DNA of 64,000 nt from Anniella stebbinsi. Its lineage: Eukaryota; Chordata; Lepidosauria; Squamata; Anniellidae. The first letter of the stretch is position 1; the number at the start of each line of letters is the position of its first letter. Positions 21,145-31,838 of this stretch are shown piece by piece. The notes below the pieces were generated by a model. It ran no database searches and was not told the origin of the DNA. It was given only the letters and a program-made list of their open reading frames with translations. Position numbers and translations under genes: made by a program. The stretch is from positions 9,728,001 through 9,792,000 of the forward strand of contig JARDYH010000001.1 of assembly GCA_029215795.1 (NCBI GenBank). Reading direction: 5' to 3'.

Positions 21145-22031
21145 GTACCACTAATACCACATGTCAAAGAAACACTAAACGTTTGTCCCTGAGTCTGTGG
21201 CCTGGTAAGGAAGTCTCTGGGAGAGGAATGAAACATCTCCAGTACCCTGCAATTGGTCTCTGCAGATCTTGTTGAGAAGAGGCAGTTTGGCCAGGAGTTC
21301 ATGTTTCACTAGAGGGCCTTTGCAGTATCCCTGTAGTTGGCTCAATGTGTGGTCTTTTCAGTTTGAGTCACTTCTGAACTTCTGCTTCCCCTTCTGAGAC
21401 TGTAGGCAGAGCTGGCTGAAATATTCATGATGGTTATTTCCCCCTTCTCTCCTTTCGTGTAGCAATTTGCTTGTTCTTGTGTTTGCAAGCAGCCTTCCTT
21501 TTTGAGGATGTATTCTCCCAAGTCAGAAAGCTCGACATTTTAGCAAGCTGCTGAGGAATGATAAGGAAGGGGATATGTTTCCATGAGCCTGTGCCACTGA
21601 GCTCACCTTCAGGTATGGAAGTGGCTTGAACATTCCGTGCATTCTTGCAGCATTTGGTTTGAAGGCCAAAACAACTTTGGCCATACTTTAGAATGCACAT
21701 CCATTCTCACCTGGGCTTTCCTCCAGTATTGGTCACTTTTGGAGGAAGGATTCTCCATTATATGGCCTGACAGGGCATCGAGGTAGGGAAGGATTCTCCT
21801 ATCACAAATTTATTTTCTTTATTCTCCAGTCGGTAACCACTTCATGAAACTAGTAGAAATGTCATGGCAGTGATGAACAGGAATGCATGAACTTTGCAGC
21901 CCAGCCACAGCTTGGTGGATGAGTATGTGATTGGCATATCCATAGTGGCCGGTCTAGTCCCTGGCAGCTCTAGTTAAAAGAATCAGGTAGCAGTTGATGG
22001 GAAAGCCTGAGATCCCAGTCAGAATACTCAA
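21145..22031. other. Unassigned DNA
   Basis: No repeat or gene recognised. Confidence 0.4.
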
Positions 22032-22209
22032 ACTCTTTCTACATCATAGGGGTGTAGAGGGAGGGAGGGAGGGCGATCCCGGAAGTACCTAATACACACC
22101 ATCGGACACAGGGAGGGAGGGCGATCCCGGAAGTACCTAATACACACCATCGGTGCACAAGGAGTAGCTGGGGGCCAACCCAGGCAAGAAGCCTGGTGTG
22201 GAAAGGGCC
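22032..22209. repeat. Short Harbinger-like fragment with 48-bp tandem duplication
   Basis: The left CTCTTTCTACATC and right GGTGTGGAAAGGGCC resemble the ends of the element at 41308. The inner GGGCGATCCCGGAAGTACC matches 37228-37250 in kind. A 48-base unit is present twice in tandem (anchor words start at 22071 and 22119). Confidence 0.5.
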
Positions 22210-22369
22210 TCAGTCAAGTAGACAAATCTTCTGAATATACATGGGAGCTTCCAAATCAACCCTCATTGATCCTTTCTTGTACATTCTCCATTCTCTACGT
22301 TATTCAGGGCTGCTGCAAGAAATGGCAACCCTGAGTCATGTTCCCCTAGTTTGCAACACCTAGTTCAAC

Positions 22370-22824
22370 TCCCTCTGTGTCTACTATGTCTACAATTATG
22401 GAATGATCTCCCCGATGAGGCCCGCCAGGTGCCAACACTGTTATCCTTTCGGCACCAGATCAAAACTTTTCTTTTCTCCCAGGCATTTTAGCAGCTTAAG
22501 GTGAGATTTTTAACTGAATTTTTGGCCAGGCGTAAAAGTTTAAAATATTTTATTTATTTATTTATTACATTTGTATACTGCCCTATAGCCGAAGCTCTCT
22601 GGGTGGTTTACATAAGATTAAAACAATTAAAAACAATATACAAAAATTAAAACAGCAAAAACATATAATATACACACAATATACACATACATTTAAAACA
22701 GTTGATTCAACTGTTTTTATGTTTTATGGTTTTAAATTTTGTAGATTGACTTTTTAATGTTCAATCTTTTAAAATTTTGTAAACCGCCCAGAGAGCTTCG
22801 ACTATGGGGTGGTATATATATGTA

Positions 22825-22867
<43 letters not shown>
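22370..22867 (+). mobile_element. L2 LINE 3' end split by an inverted L2
   Basis: The outer sense L2 runs from GGAATGATCTCCCCGATGAGG, AGGTGCCAACACTGTTATC and CCCAGGCATTTTAGCAG to AACCGCCCAGAGAGCTTCG and an (AAT)n tail at 22828-22867. Inside it, 22548-22700 is a second L2 3' end in the opposite sense (TATTTATTACATTTGTATAC, CTATAGCCGAAGCTCTCTGG). Confidence 0.8.
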
Positions 22868-22904
22868 GTCCTGATGGCTCTAAGCTACCTTTAGTACTAG
22901 AAGC

Positions 22905-23155
22905 TGTCAGGTATAGAAGTACAGCAAGGTCAGAGGCCTTGCTGGGCATAGGTAGATTTTATTAGAACTAGATTGGAATGTCTGTGCAAGCTTGACTTGC
23001 TTAGTTAGCTAAGTGTTAGCTTAAAAGAAAGTTCTTAGTGTTTAAACTCTCTTCAGGTGTGCAGAGATGTTTATTTGCTGAATAATGCTGTGTGGATTAC
23101 TTGGCAGACCTCTTTATTGTCTCGGACATCAGTGGGAAGGCTTGGAAACATGACA
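22905..23155 (+). mobile_element. LTR-related solo element
   Basis: Starts TGTCAGG and ends AACATGACA. The last 110 bases (CTCTCTTCAGGTGTGCAGAG, GATGTTTATTTGCTGAATAA, TGGATTAC, GGCAGACCTCTTTATTGTCT) align with the end of the solo LTR at 2393-2964. Flanks GAAGC and GAAGA differ at one of five bases, a possible decayed TSD. Upstream of the shared end it differs from the other LTR. Confidence 0.6.
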
Positions 23156-23480
23156 GAAGATTTATACCTTTGTGCACCAGTTGCTGGAGAACACGATATC
23201 ATGCTCTCATTAGAAGAATCCTCCCCAGAGGAAGAAGTAGAGATTCCAGAAACCAGGTGCACACTCCATCATTCACTGGCACCAGACCAGGAGGAGCCTG
23301 GGCCTTCAGGGGAGACAGCTCCAGGTCCTACCTTGTCAGGAGGAGGGGACTGTGGCTCTGGAGCAGATGCTGAGCAACCCCGTCACCTCAAGAGACAAGT
23401 CAGTAGTCCTCCTGTAAGAAGGAGGGCTCACTTACAAAGTCAGTCTCTTCAGGAGAAAGCAACTCCTCTTGAGTAGGGCT
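23156..23480 (+). pseudogene. LTR-element-related acidic open frame remnant
   Basis: The frame to 23476 is acidic and Ser/Pro-rich: ESSPEEEVEIPET, then GPSGETAPGP, ending LQSQSLQEKA. It parallels the frame inside the LTR at 2397-2753 (SESDSEAEETVPET, ending RLLQNQSP). It lies just after an LTR 3' end rather than before one. No known domain. Probably retroelement-derived. Confidence 0.45.
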
Positions 23481-23689
23481 CTGGTCAGAGAGCTCTAATG
23501 GGACTCTAGTGGGACCTATTCCCAAGTAAACATGCTGAAGAATGAGCAAAATGTATCATTTTTTTTTCATGAAACAGTTTCTCCTCAAATTACTGGGTCA
23601 ATCTCATTAATGTTTGGTTGAATCATTGTTTCTCCCCAGCCCTTTGTTGGCTAGGAGATAAAAAGTAGTTCTGAAATAATTTCTTAGTT

Positions 23690-23745
23690 GCATGGGATAG
23701 CCTTGTTAGTCTATTGCAGCAAAAAACAAAATGAAACAAAAACAG
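23690..23745 (-). repeat. Fragment of a sauropsid interspersed repeat
   Basis: TGGGATAGCCTTGTTAGTCTATTGCAGC followed by A-rich sequence matches a motif I know as common in reptile genomes (GATAGCCATGTTAGTCTG type). Family name not assigned. Confidence 0.4.
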
Positions 23746-23764
23746 AATTATATGTGAGTCCGTG

Positions 23765-24162
23765 TTGACAGTAAAAAGTGAGGTCAGAAGGAAATTAAAT
23801 CCAGAGACTTGAACCGTGTGTATGTGTGTTGTGTATAGATAGATAGATTCAGAGAGGTTTTTTTCCTTTTCTACTTTAAACTGCCCTCCTTCCCTCAGTC
23901 TTTCACCAATCTTGAAATTTTCAGGTTTTGTAAAACCAACGTTTCTTTCTGGCACATGTAAACTTCAGGAAGATTGGTGAAACATTTTCTATTTTATGAA
24001 TGTTAGAATGGCCACCCCCAATTACCCCTTTAACATGGTGGAATGTGTCAGGATGTTTGCGTAACCAGCAGTAATTGTTTTGTGAATGGCCACTATTAAC
24101 AATGTGATTGTCACCATCAGAACCTTCTGTATTTATTTTCCTTCTGACCTCACTGTTTACAA
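23765..24162. mobile_element. Unclassified element with about 40-bp inverted ends
   Basis: The arm TTGACAGTAAAAAGTGAGGTC...AAATTAAATCCAGA (23765-23805) is inverted at 24125-24162 (TTCTGTATTTATTTTCCTTC...CACTGTTTACAA). The interior (23930-24125) is shared with the family Y repeat at 3262-3440. Short GATA and GT-rich runs lie at 23818-23848. Confidence 0.55.
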
Positions 24163-24234
24163 TTCTTTCCCCCTGACCCCCCCCCCCCACAAATGCCACC
24201 ATATGTACTGTATATACACCCGAAATTCCCGATA

Positions 24235-24345
24235 ACACTTCATGCCTCTGGTGAAGGGGAGTACGGCCTGTGAAAGCTTACGCCAGAAGTAATTTCTCAG
24301 CTTTTGGTGCCGCGAGAAGCCTTTGTTGGTTCTGAAATGCGCGTC
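24235..24345 (+). repeat. Fragment of a sauropsid interspersed repeat
   Basis: TGAAAGCTTACGCCAGAAGT, then AGCTTTTGGTGCCGCGAGAAGCC, resembles the widespread reptile motif with CACGAAAGCTTATGC and AAGGTGCCACAAG. Family name not assigned. Confidence 0.45.
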
Positions 24346-25274
24346 TTCCACGGCCGAGCGTCGCCATGTGAGAAGCTATTGTGGGTGATAAGAATCTACA
24401 GCTAGCTACTTTCCCCACTCCTGTTTGCCAACTTCAATTAACTCACCGCTGAGTTTGTGTTATGCTATGTAAATGTCTCGTCTGTCTCCCTGTCTTCATG
24501 CGGCACACGGGCCGGGTGATTGGCTATGCAGAGTTGTCATTCCTCCCCTGATCTAGCAGAGCTGTTCCTGAGGGTGGATAAACAGATGGTCACATTGCAG
24601 GCCTTTGAAGGGGGACTCTGTCGATGCCAAAGAGAGCCACAGCAGCTTTGACCGGAGGGATTCAGGTAAATGGGAATGCTTGGCTTAGGCTCCACGCGAT
24701 GTGTGCAGAAGACAGACTCACCAGAGTGAAGAAAAGATCTGGATCTCAAAACCTACCCAGTAAAAAAAACTCCACAGAGATTAGTTTAAGGGTCAAAGCA
24801 CGTGTGATGATAAATGCCTCCGTTTTGTTCCAGGCTTCTACCCACAGCAGATCTCCCAGCTCCCTGAAAAGGCTACCTGGGAGTCAGGGGACCCTGCTGA
24901 AGGAGGTGAGCTATGGTGTGGTAAGGAAGGGGAGATGCCCCCAAATTGGGAAGGAGGTAACAAAATAACTTCTCCTGCCCAAGCAAAATTTTATTCCTGA
25001 AATGAAGAAAGCTTAGGATAATTAGGCATAGGTTTTTCTATGGAAGGTATGGTGAGCTGAGCGCCATTCAGTTTTGGTGCTCTACTCAAAACAAATTCCT
25101 GGGGTCAGAATTATTTCATTCCGAGTGGATGTCTTTTGTACTAGACTATGTTTGTAGGATCGCAGGGTTCTAGTAAAAACAAACAAACAAACAAACAAAC
25201 AAACAAACCAACCTGGATCCCAGTTGTCTGAAGTCTATCAACCTCTGATCTATACTTTGCAATGAGGTGGTGCC
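24346..25274. other. Repeat-free stretch with possible exons
   Basis: No repeat was recognised from 24346 to about 25170. The stretch has slightly higher CpG than its surroundings and a possible splice arrangement (see 24624-24905). An (AAAC)n run lies at 25174-25208. Confidence 0.4.
24624..24905 (+). other. Candidate two-exon coding arrangement (speculative)
   Basis: An ATG at 24624 opens 14 codons to a donor-like CAG/GTAAAT at 24665/24666. A polypyrimidine stretch and CCAG acceptor (24817-24833) precede a 72-base segment, 24834-24905, that ends AAGGAG/GTGAGC. The segment is a multiple of three, is open in two frames, and joins the first in phase 0. The start context is weak, and the peptide is not recognised. 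Chance is quite possible. Confidence 0.15.
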
Positions 25275-25594
25275 TAGGCTGACCATATGAAAAGGAGGAC
25301 AGGGCTCCTGTAACTTTAACAGTTGTAGAGAAAAGGGAATTTCAGCCAGTGTCATTTGTATGCAATTAATCCCTGGTGAAATTTCCTCTTCATCACAACT
25401 GTTAAAGTTGCAGGCACTGTACTGGAGTGACCATATACAAAAGAAGGCAGGGCCCCTGCAACTTTAACTGTTGTGATGAAGAGGGAATTTCACCAGGAAC
25501 TAATTGCATACAAATGACACTGGCTGAAATTCCCTTTTCTTTACAACTGTTAAAGTTACATTAGCCCTGTCCACCTTTTCATATGGTCAGCCTA
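25275..25594. mobile_element. 320-bp palindromic hAT-like MITE (copy D), perfect TSD
   Basis: Ends TAGGCTGACCATATG and CATATGGTCAGCCTA. Flanked by the perfect 8-bp duplication GTGGTGCC (25267-25274, 25595-25602). The two halves are reverse complements of each other around a centre with GTGACCATATACAAAAG. Closest in sequence to copy A. Confidence 0.92.
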
Positions 25595-26660
25595 GTGGTG
25601 CCGTAACGTTAAATGACTGTGCTCTGTTTGGATGGAGGAACTAAATCCCAATGGGAATATGGGCGAAACAACCTCACTTGAATTTCCTTGCTTAAATGGA
25701 AGTAGTCTAGATAGAACTATGGGGATCAGGTCCTTCGTTCAGTTTTACTTTAGTGTGCACCCACCTACAGATTCATAATCCAGCTCTCTGATGCCAGTCC
25801 TAAGTGCGGATAACTGGCTTGTGAGTTTCTTGAAAGGGAACGTACACTGTTGCTCAAACAGAATCAAAATGTTCTTTCTCTTGTAGCTCGTGGCGAAAAT
25901 CACAAATTTCCTGGCCTCTCTTATTCAGCAGATCCCAAATTGGGATTGCAAAATGGATATATATATATATATATATATATGAATCAACAAAGCGCAAATT
26001 GCGCAAATGTGTGCATTGCAACACCAAAGGCATTCGGGGGTTATATCACCATATGGCTTCTACCATATGCTGCCAATAGAGGGAACAGGGAGAAAGATAC
26101 ATTTTCTTTCTGGGGAACAAAAATTCCTAGTGAGTTCATAGATCACAATGGACGCCCACCCTCCCAGAGGTGGAACAGAACCAAGCTATATAACCTTTGG
26201 AAATTGAATCTCTAGCTACAGCTGTGATGACTGGTGCCAATGCATAGAATTCTACATTCAGGGTTTGGGTGGCAGCCTTGGGAAGGGAAGGGCAAATGAG
26301 CGATGTTTGAGATCTCTAGGATGCTCTAAACACCACCTCTCTGCTTGTCTCGTGCCTGATTCCTGCTCACATTTGCAATCACCGCTCGTTCTGCGCGAAC
26401 AGGAAAACTGCACAGTTGTCGGACACGAAATGGGAACAGTTATCGGACACGAAATTTGTACAGCTCCTCCACAGACCAAACCAGGGCTAATCCATTCTAC
26501 AGGAGGAATTTGTGCCAATGCAGACATTCAGAGATGTGTGAAACCCAAAAGTTACCTGCATTCTGACCCACCCCTTCGGTTAAGCGGTGCCGATCTGGTT
26601 GGATCGCTTCAGAACTCAGACCGAGTGAAATTGTCCAGCATCCCGAAGCGATAGATCATG
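25595..26660. other. Unassigned DNA with (AT)n run
   Basis: An AT dinucleotide run lies at about 25956-25981. Frames at 25850-26215 and 26265-26654 have no recognised domain. A small local duplication is seen at 26400-26455 (CAGTTGTCGGACACGAAAT and CAGTTATCGGACACGAAAT). Confidence 0.4.
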
Positions 26661-26826
26661 AGCGCCACATGCAGAAGGTGCCATGTGAAATCCCAGGTGT
26701 TTCCAGGTCTGAAACCTTTTTCTTAAGTGGAGAGTAGGAGAAAGAGGAGGAGGAGGGGGAATCATTTACACCACCTTAGGCTCCATAGAGGAAAAGGTGG
26801 GATATAAATATAATAAATAAATAAAT
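26661..26826 (+). repeat. SINE fragments (tRNA-headed part, then Sauria-type tail)
   Basis: 26661-26720 holds CATGCAGAAGGTGCCATGTG and CCCAGGTGTTTCCAGG, a piece of the tRNA-headed SINE. 26735-26826 holds CACCACCTTAGGCTCCATAG and GGTGGGATATAAATATAATA, the Bov-B-like tail of the other SINE type. The two abut. Confidence 0.6.
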
Positions 26827-26924
26827 TTAAGTTCAAAGAACATAATTCAAGAAACTACACGTTGGTCTTTTTTCTGCTTAATTCCAGCCTTCAATGCAGA
26901 TTTTGCCCCCTTCTTAACAAATTG

Positions 26925-27170
26925 CCATCTTGGGACCCTACTGTGCACATGGGGGAGTGGGGAGTTAACTCTTTTACCAATTCTAAAAGTTGAAATACCT
27001 CTCCTAGGACTTAGTTACAGGCAGTAAGAACTCTAAAACATGCTGGTATGTTTTGGCATTTTGGTCCCTGCCCTTTGCTTGTGGACCTGCACAATTTTGG
27101 CATAGGTCCCACCCGCTACTGGAACATGTTCCCCAAAATCTTCTCTAAAGTGAACTCAGCCCCAGAATGA
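26925..27170 (-). repeat. Repeat family X (copy 2)
   Basis: TTACAGGCAGTAAGAACTCT, GGTCCCTGCCCTTTGC and CTCTAAAGTGAACTCAGCCCC are the inverse of the family X order at 32929-33215. Confidence 0.6.
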
Positions 27171-27246
27171 AAGAACGTTAACATCCTTGCACTAAACACT
27201 AACTAACTGAACCTACATAAAGGGATATGGAAACATGGGCTGAGAT

Positions 27247-27655
27247 CGGTTCTTCTTCTTCTTCTCATTTATATACCACCCCATAGCCGAAGCTCTCTGA
27301 GCAGTTTACAAAAGTTAAAAACATTGAACGTTTAAACACCAATATACAAAATTTTAAACCATAAAAACCTAAAAAAACAAACTACATATAATTTAAACTA
27401 TCCAGGGGTCAATTTTAAAAAAAGCTCACCATATGCTGTCAAATGTCTGGGAGAAGAGAAAAGTCTTAACCTGGCACCAAAAAGATAACAGTGTTGGCGC
27501 CAGGTGAACCTAGGCGGGGAGATCGTTCCACAGTTGGGGGGGCACCACTGAAAAGGCCCTCTCCCTTGTTGCCATCCTCTGAGTTTCTCTTGGAGTAGGC
27601 ACTCAGAGGAGACTGGACTTCCACTTCCCATTTGTCTGGGAAGATAAAGTGAAAA
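27247..27655 (-). mobile_element. L2 LINE 3' end, 5'-truncated
   Basis: A (TTC)n tail at 27250-27264 is followed by the inverted terminus CACCCCATAGCCGAAGCTCT, then the ORF2 tail inverse (GTCTGGGAGAAGAGAAAAGTC, CACCAAAAAGATAACAGTGTTGG, GATCGTTCCACAGTTGG). Same subfamily as 55257-55455. Confidence 0.85.
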
Positions 27656-28924
27656 ATTTCCGTCCATATAACCACCAAGCTGCCATACTTAATCGGCTGC
27701 TCCAGTCCAGTTGGTGAAACCAGGAGATTTCTTCCATGTTTCTTCTTTCCTTCTTTGTCTTGATCTCACCACAAAACAAATGATTTTCCCATGGCTATGT
27801 AAATGAACGCTTTCCCTCCTTATTACCATATGGCTCGTCCCTCAGTGTACTCATTGAACTTCCCAATATTGTCTATACACCCAACTTTTTGATATTTTTG
27901 TTTACCGTTGGTGCTTAGCCGGTTGCACTGTCGGGAGATATTTTGAGCAGAAAACCTGACAGGGAAAAATGATCTTTCTGTTATCTCTTTTCTTGGCTTT
28001 AATGAGCATCCTCTGCCTGCTTATAAACTATCCATTTATGTTTACTTCAGTGTCCTCGGTATTTGCTCCAGTGGGGTGGGGGAGAGGGGGTGTTGCTTAA
28101 GCCAAATGGGGCAAAAACTGGGGAAGAATGCAAGAAAGGGAAACAATGGTTTTGCTTGAGATGTGCTGCAAATGTTTTTCGCGAGCTTTGCTGGGACTCA
28201 GAGCTCCATCACACCAGCAATTTAGTGCACTCTCGCCATGCCTGGTGTGTGGATTTGCAGCATGGTACTCACATGATGCCGTGCCTGTCCTGCTGACACC
28301 CCACCTCTTCCCCAGCTTTTCCATGAACGCTAAAAGTCTGGATTATTTTTCCTAAGTGCATTTAATGCGCCCTAAGACTCCATGTAGTTTTAAAGGAACT
28401 GGGGGCCTGAATGGGTTGCATCAGGTCCTGGGAGGGAAAAGTGATCTCTCCCAGCAGCCAGCTCCAAGCCTCAATATAAAATTCAAACCTTGCATCCCAG
28501 GCTTGAAAGTTTTTTTAAAAATCATACAATGCCTGAATCTCTGCAGAGACAGGATTGTATTCCCTCGATGCCCCCAAAGAGCCAGACTAAAGGGTCGTTC
28601 CATTTTTGCCTGGGAGAAAGGCAGTCTGGTTGAAGTTCTCATCTGACAGGACCTGACCGGAGGGAGAAAGAGAAAGGGAGGGGTTGAGTGAAGCAGAAGA
28701 GCGAAGGAGCGAAAGAGCAGCTCTTCAGGTGAAAGGGATCATAAGCTTGATGCACTTTTGCCTCAGAGGTAAAAAATGCAGAGGCAAACTGGTGTGATGG
28801 AGGTCTCAGTATCAAATGTAAAATGTCACTGGCTTGCATTGTGCTGGCCCCATCAACATCATCCCTATTTGCTTTTTTCATATCCCACATCTCACCTGTT
28901 ACATAATAACAAATCTGTCAATTG
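27656..28924. other. Unassigned DNA
   Basis: No repeat recognised. Part of it (28100-28300) is repeat-poor and of even composition. No exon is supported. Confidence 0.4.
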
Positions 28925-29235
28925 TGTTCCTTATTTTTCCAGTCTTAAATTTAGTTCATCCCACACATGGCTATTTTTTTTTTAAAAAAAGTTTGCATGA
29001 AAAGAATTCATATTGCATATTTCAGTATGCAATTTTGCCTAATACACACTTTTCTTTGCAAGCAATTTTCATATTATGATGAATTTTTAACATTATTTTC
29101 ACCAATACATGCATTTTTGTGTGGACTTTCCCCCTAATAGAGAGAGAATAATTTCTGGACTGGAGAACTCCTTTGCAAAATTGGAAGTGCAGATTTTGAT
29201 GGATAACTGACTTTTGCTTTGCATATTGGTTCAAA
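28925..29235. repeat. AT-rich repeat, family V
   Basis: GTTTGCATGAAAAGAATTCATATTG, CAGTATGCAATTTTGCC, TTTGCAAGCAATTTTCAT and CCAATACATGCATTTTTGTG follow the family V word pattern. Similar order at 63730-63840. Confidence 0.5.
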
Positions 29236-29587
29236 AGCGCGAAACCAAATGGACTTCTCATCCTTAGATCACAACTGGCAGCACTCATGTGGTAGTGTCA
29301 TTTGGGAGTCCCAGTGCTTCTTCATAGCGATAGGCAAGCTGTGTAGACTACAGCAGAACATCCCCTTTGGGGCCACAATGATCACAGCAATGGTGGTTAC
29401 TACGTATGTAGCCCTCATATAGGGTTCTGTTTCTTTCAAACAAGACCTCCAACTCTGTTTGAAAGAATTGGGCTGATAGACAGTTGAGCTTGGATATCAG
29501 CCCAACGGACACCACCATGTTCTCCAGAGGTACTTAAGTGAGGGATGCCATAAATGTGAATCCGCTGCTGTAGATGTGGGGGTTGGC

Positions 29588-29872
29588 CAGGGATGTATGA
29601 GAAATGTATGAGACTAAGGATGCATGAGAAATCCATTTCAGTTTGTTTTTTATCAGGATTTACCCAGATCACACATCTCAGACCAAACACAGATTTGAAC
29701 GCAATCTGCAGTCCAAGTCCATACATTTCTGAGCTTGCAATGTGCAAAATAAAATAAATAAATGAATCAACAGCAATTGTGTACGTTTGTGAAATGCGCA
29801 TGAAAACGGCATACTTTTGATAAATATATGCAGACATTCTTTCTACTCAAACTAGCATTCGCACACATCCAG
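29588..29872. repeat. AT-rich repeat, family V, near complete
   Basis: Begins CCAGGGATGTATGAG and ends GCACACATCCAGG, loosely inverted. The interior has TTTACCCAGATCACAC, AACAGCAATTGTGTACG and AAATGCGCATGAAAAC. Confidence 0.5.
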
Positions 29873-30042
29873 GCTTCGGGGAGAAAACTTCCAGGTCAGA
29901 GGCCATGACTTCCAGAAAGCTCTAAGATCTAGAACCTTTCATTTTGAGAAGCTGATCACCCTGATGGGGAGAACACAGCCTCAGATTTCTCTGAGAGTTT
30001 TCCTCCATAGAAATTAAATCCATAATTTTTGTGCGTAATCTA

Positions 30043-30255
30043 GGGCCAGATCTACCCCTTGTGTCAGATCGATACAATCCCTTCCCGGTGACGCTATATC
30101 CCTCGTAGTACGCACTATAACATCTGTTTCAGTGTTTTGGATAATACGGAATAAAAAGCGGGAAATAACGCTTGAAAAGCGGTATACGGAATGTGCCCCC
30201 AACAGTTATCAGTGCACTTCAATACTGACAAAAAACACCAGTGTAGATGTAGCCC
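30043..30255. mobile_element. MITE family T (copy 2)
   Basis: Ends GGGCCAGATCTACC and the inverted GTGTAGATGTAGCCC. The interior is diverged but keeps GAAAAGCGGTATACGG and GCCCCCAACAGTTATCAGTG. Confidence 0.65.
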
Positions 30256-31838
30256 AGATTGCCTGCTCTTTGTAGTAGATTCCTAAGTGGAAGAATCTTA
30301 ATCTAACAAGTTAGTTCTACTTTATCTGAGCTCTGAAGCAACCTGGTATAGAAGAAGAGACATTTTTGTGTTTCTTAACTAGCTTTTTGCATTGGAGTGG
30401 AAGGGCTGCCTTCGCTGTTTCAGCATGTTACATTCCCCCTCCCCACTACACTTTTGAAGCAGCGTTAGCCCATCTCGAATATGATTTAACTGAAATTACA
30501 GCGAGCGTTTCCTTTTCAACAAATGGCTGAATGGGAACAGCTGCCGTCTCCTTCCAAACCCGAGACAAAAGCTGAGCAAAGGAATTTTGCTTGGCATGAA
30601 ATATCATCAGTATTAGCATCTATAATGTTTTAATTTCTTCCTCTGTACATCTTTTATGCCCTTGAAAGAATGGATTTCCATGTGAATGGGAAAAAACCCC
30701 CTAAATTATATTTTTAGGTTCCTTTCTTAGGAGATGCTTTTTAAAAAGACCATCTATGAAACTCACTTCCTTTTACTGCCCTTCCTTTCTTTCCAACTGA
30801 ATCTTCAATTACTGACTAAACTGTCTTGCCAGCTGAAAGTCTAAGTTAGTCTAAATATTTTATAAAGTTCTGTGAATGGAAGGAGAAAAATGTCTAAACC
30901 CTGCCTTCCCAGTTGGTGCACGCAGTATCTTTTTTTTTCTTTCTATTTTTACTGTGTGTTCTTTCCTCTTGGTCATTTTTCTTTGCATCCCGCCTGGCTT
31001 ATGCCACTGATGTTTTTATGGCTTCGCCTCCAATTATAAAAGATCATCCCTTCAACTTGCTTATCACCACTCAGTTTGGCATTTATTTCTTGAGCTCAAC
31101 AGTATAACAGTAAAATAGAATTTAATTCTGTACCTCTAACTAAAAGGAAGCAATTTGGAGATCATTAATTATTCAGCAAAAAATAAAATAATAAAAAAAC
31201 TGCCTATGATACAAATACAGATGTTTGCATCATTTATTCATTTTTTTTTAAAAAAGATGCATGTTTCATTCAGCTTAATAGGAAAAAATGAAGTAATAAA
31301 AAAGTGGGAGATGGTATCATATTTCTGTCTATGTTTGTGCTGAGGAATCACATCAAACTGCAGCTATCAGAGGAGCAATCAAAATGCAATCTTGAGCATA
31401 TATAAAATTAAAATGGCAGGAATTTGCAACAAAACGGCCAGTGTGTTATTTATTGCAAAGAAGTTCCAAATGGAAAGATAAGAGTGACTGGATAAAGAAG
31501 CGGCTTTTAGGCAGAAGATAATGCTGGGAAATGAAAATATTCGGTTGATGAACAGGGCATCTTACCCGCCTGCCAATTGAGCTTCATTACCCATTTAACA
31601 AACATGGAAAGAGCAGCCTGACCTTTTCACCTGCTTAAATGGAAGCTTCCACATTTAGCTGTAGTGTCACTTGAGATTTACGGAGATGGTGTGAAAAGAA
31701 ACAACCAAGTATGGCTTAAGTGATTTGTGGAAGCTGGAAATAGAGGATTTCTAAGGCCCTAATTCACACAAAGGGTAAATGCCGCTGTAAGTCCTACTTA
31801 GAGAAGACTCATTAGGATTTAAATTAATCATGACTAAC
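30256..31838. other. Repeat-poor AT-rich block, candidate conserved non-coding DNA
   Basis: About 1.5 kb with almost no recognised repeat. The parts at about 30470-30740 and 31340-31730 contain compact TF-like words (GCATTACC-like and AATTA/TTAAT cores) and low simple-sequence content. No open frame stands out. Repeat-free islands in repeat-dense introns or deserts often contain conserved enhancers, but conservation cannot be judged from one sequence. Confidence 0.35.
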
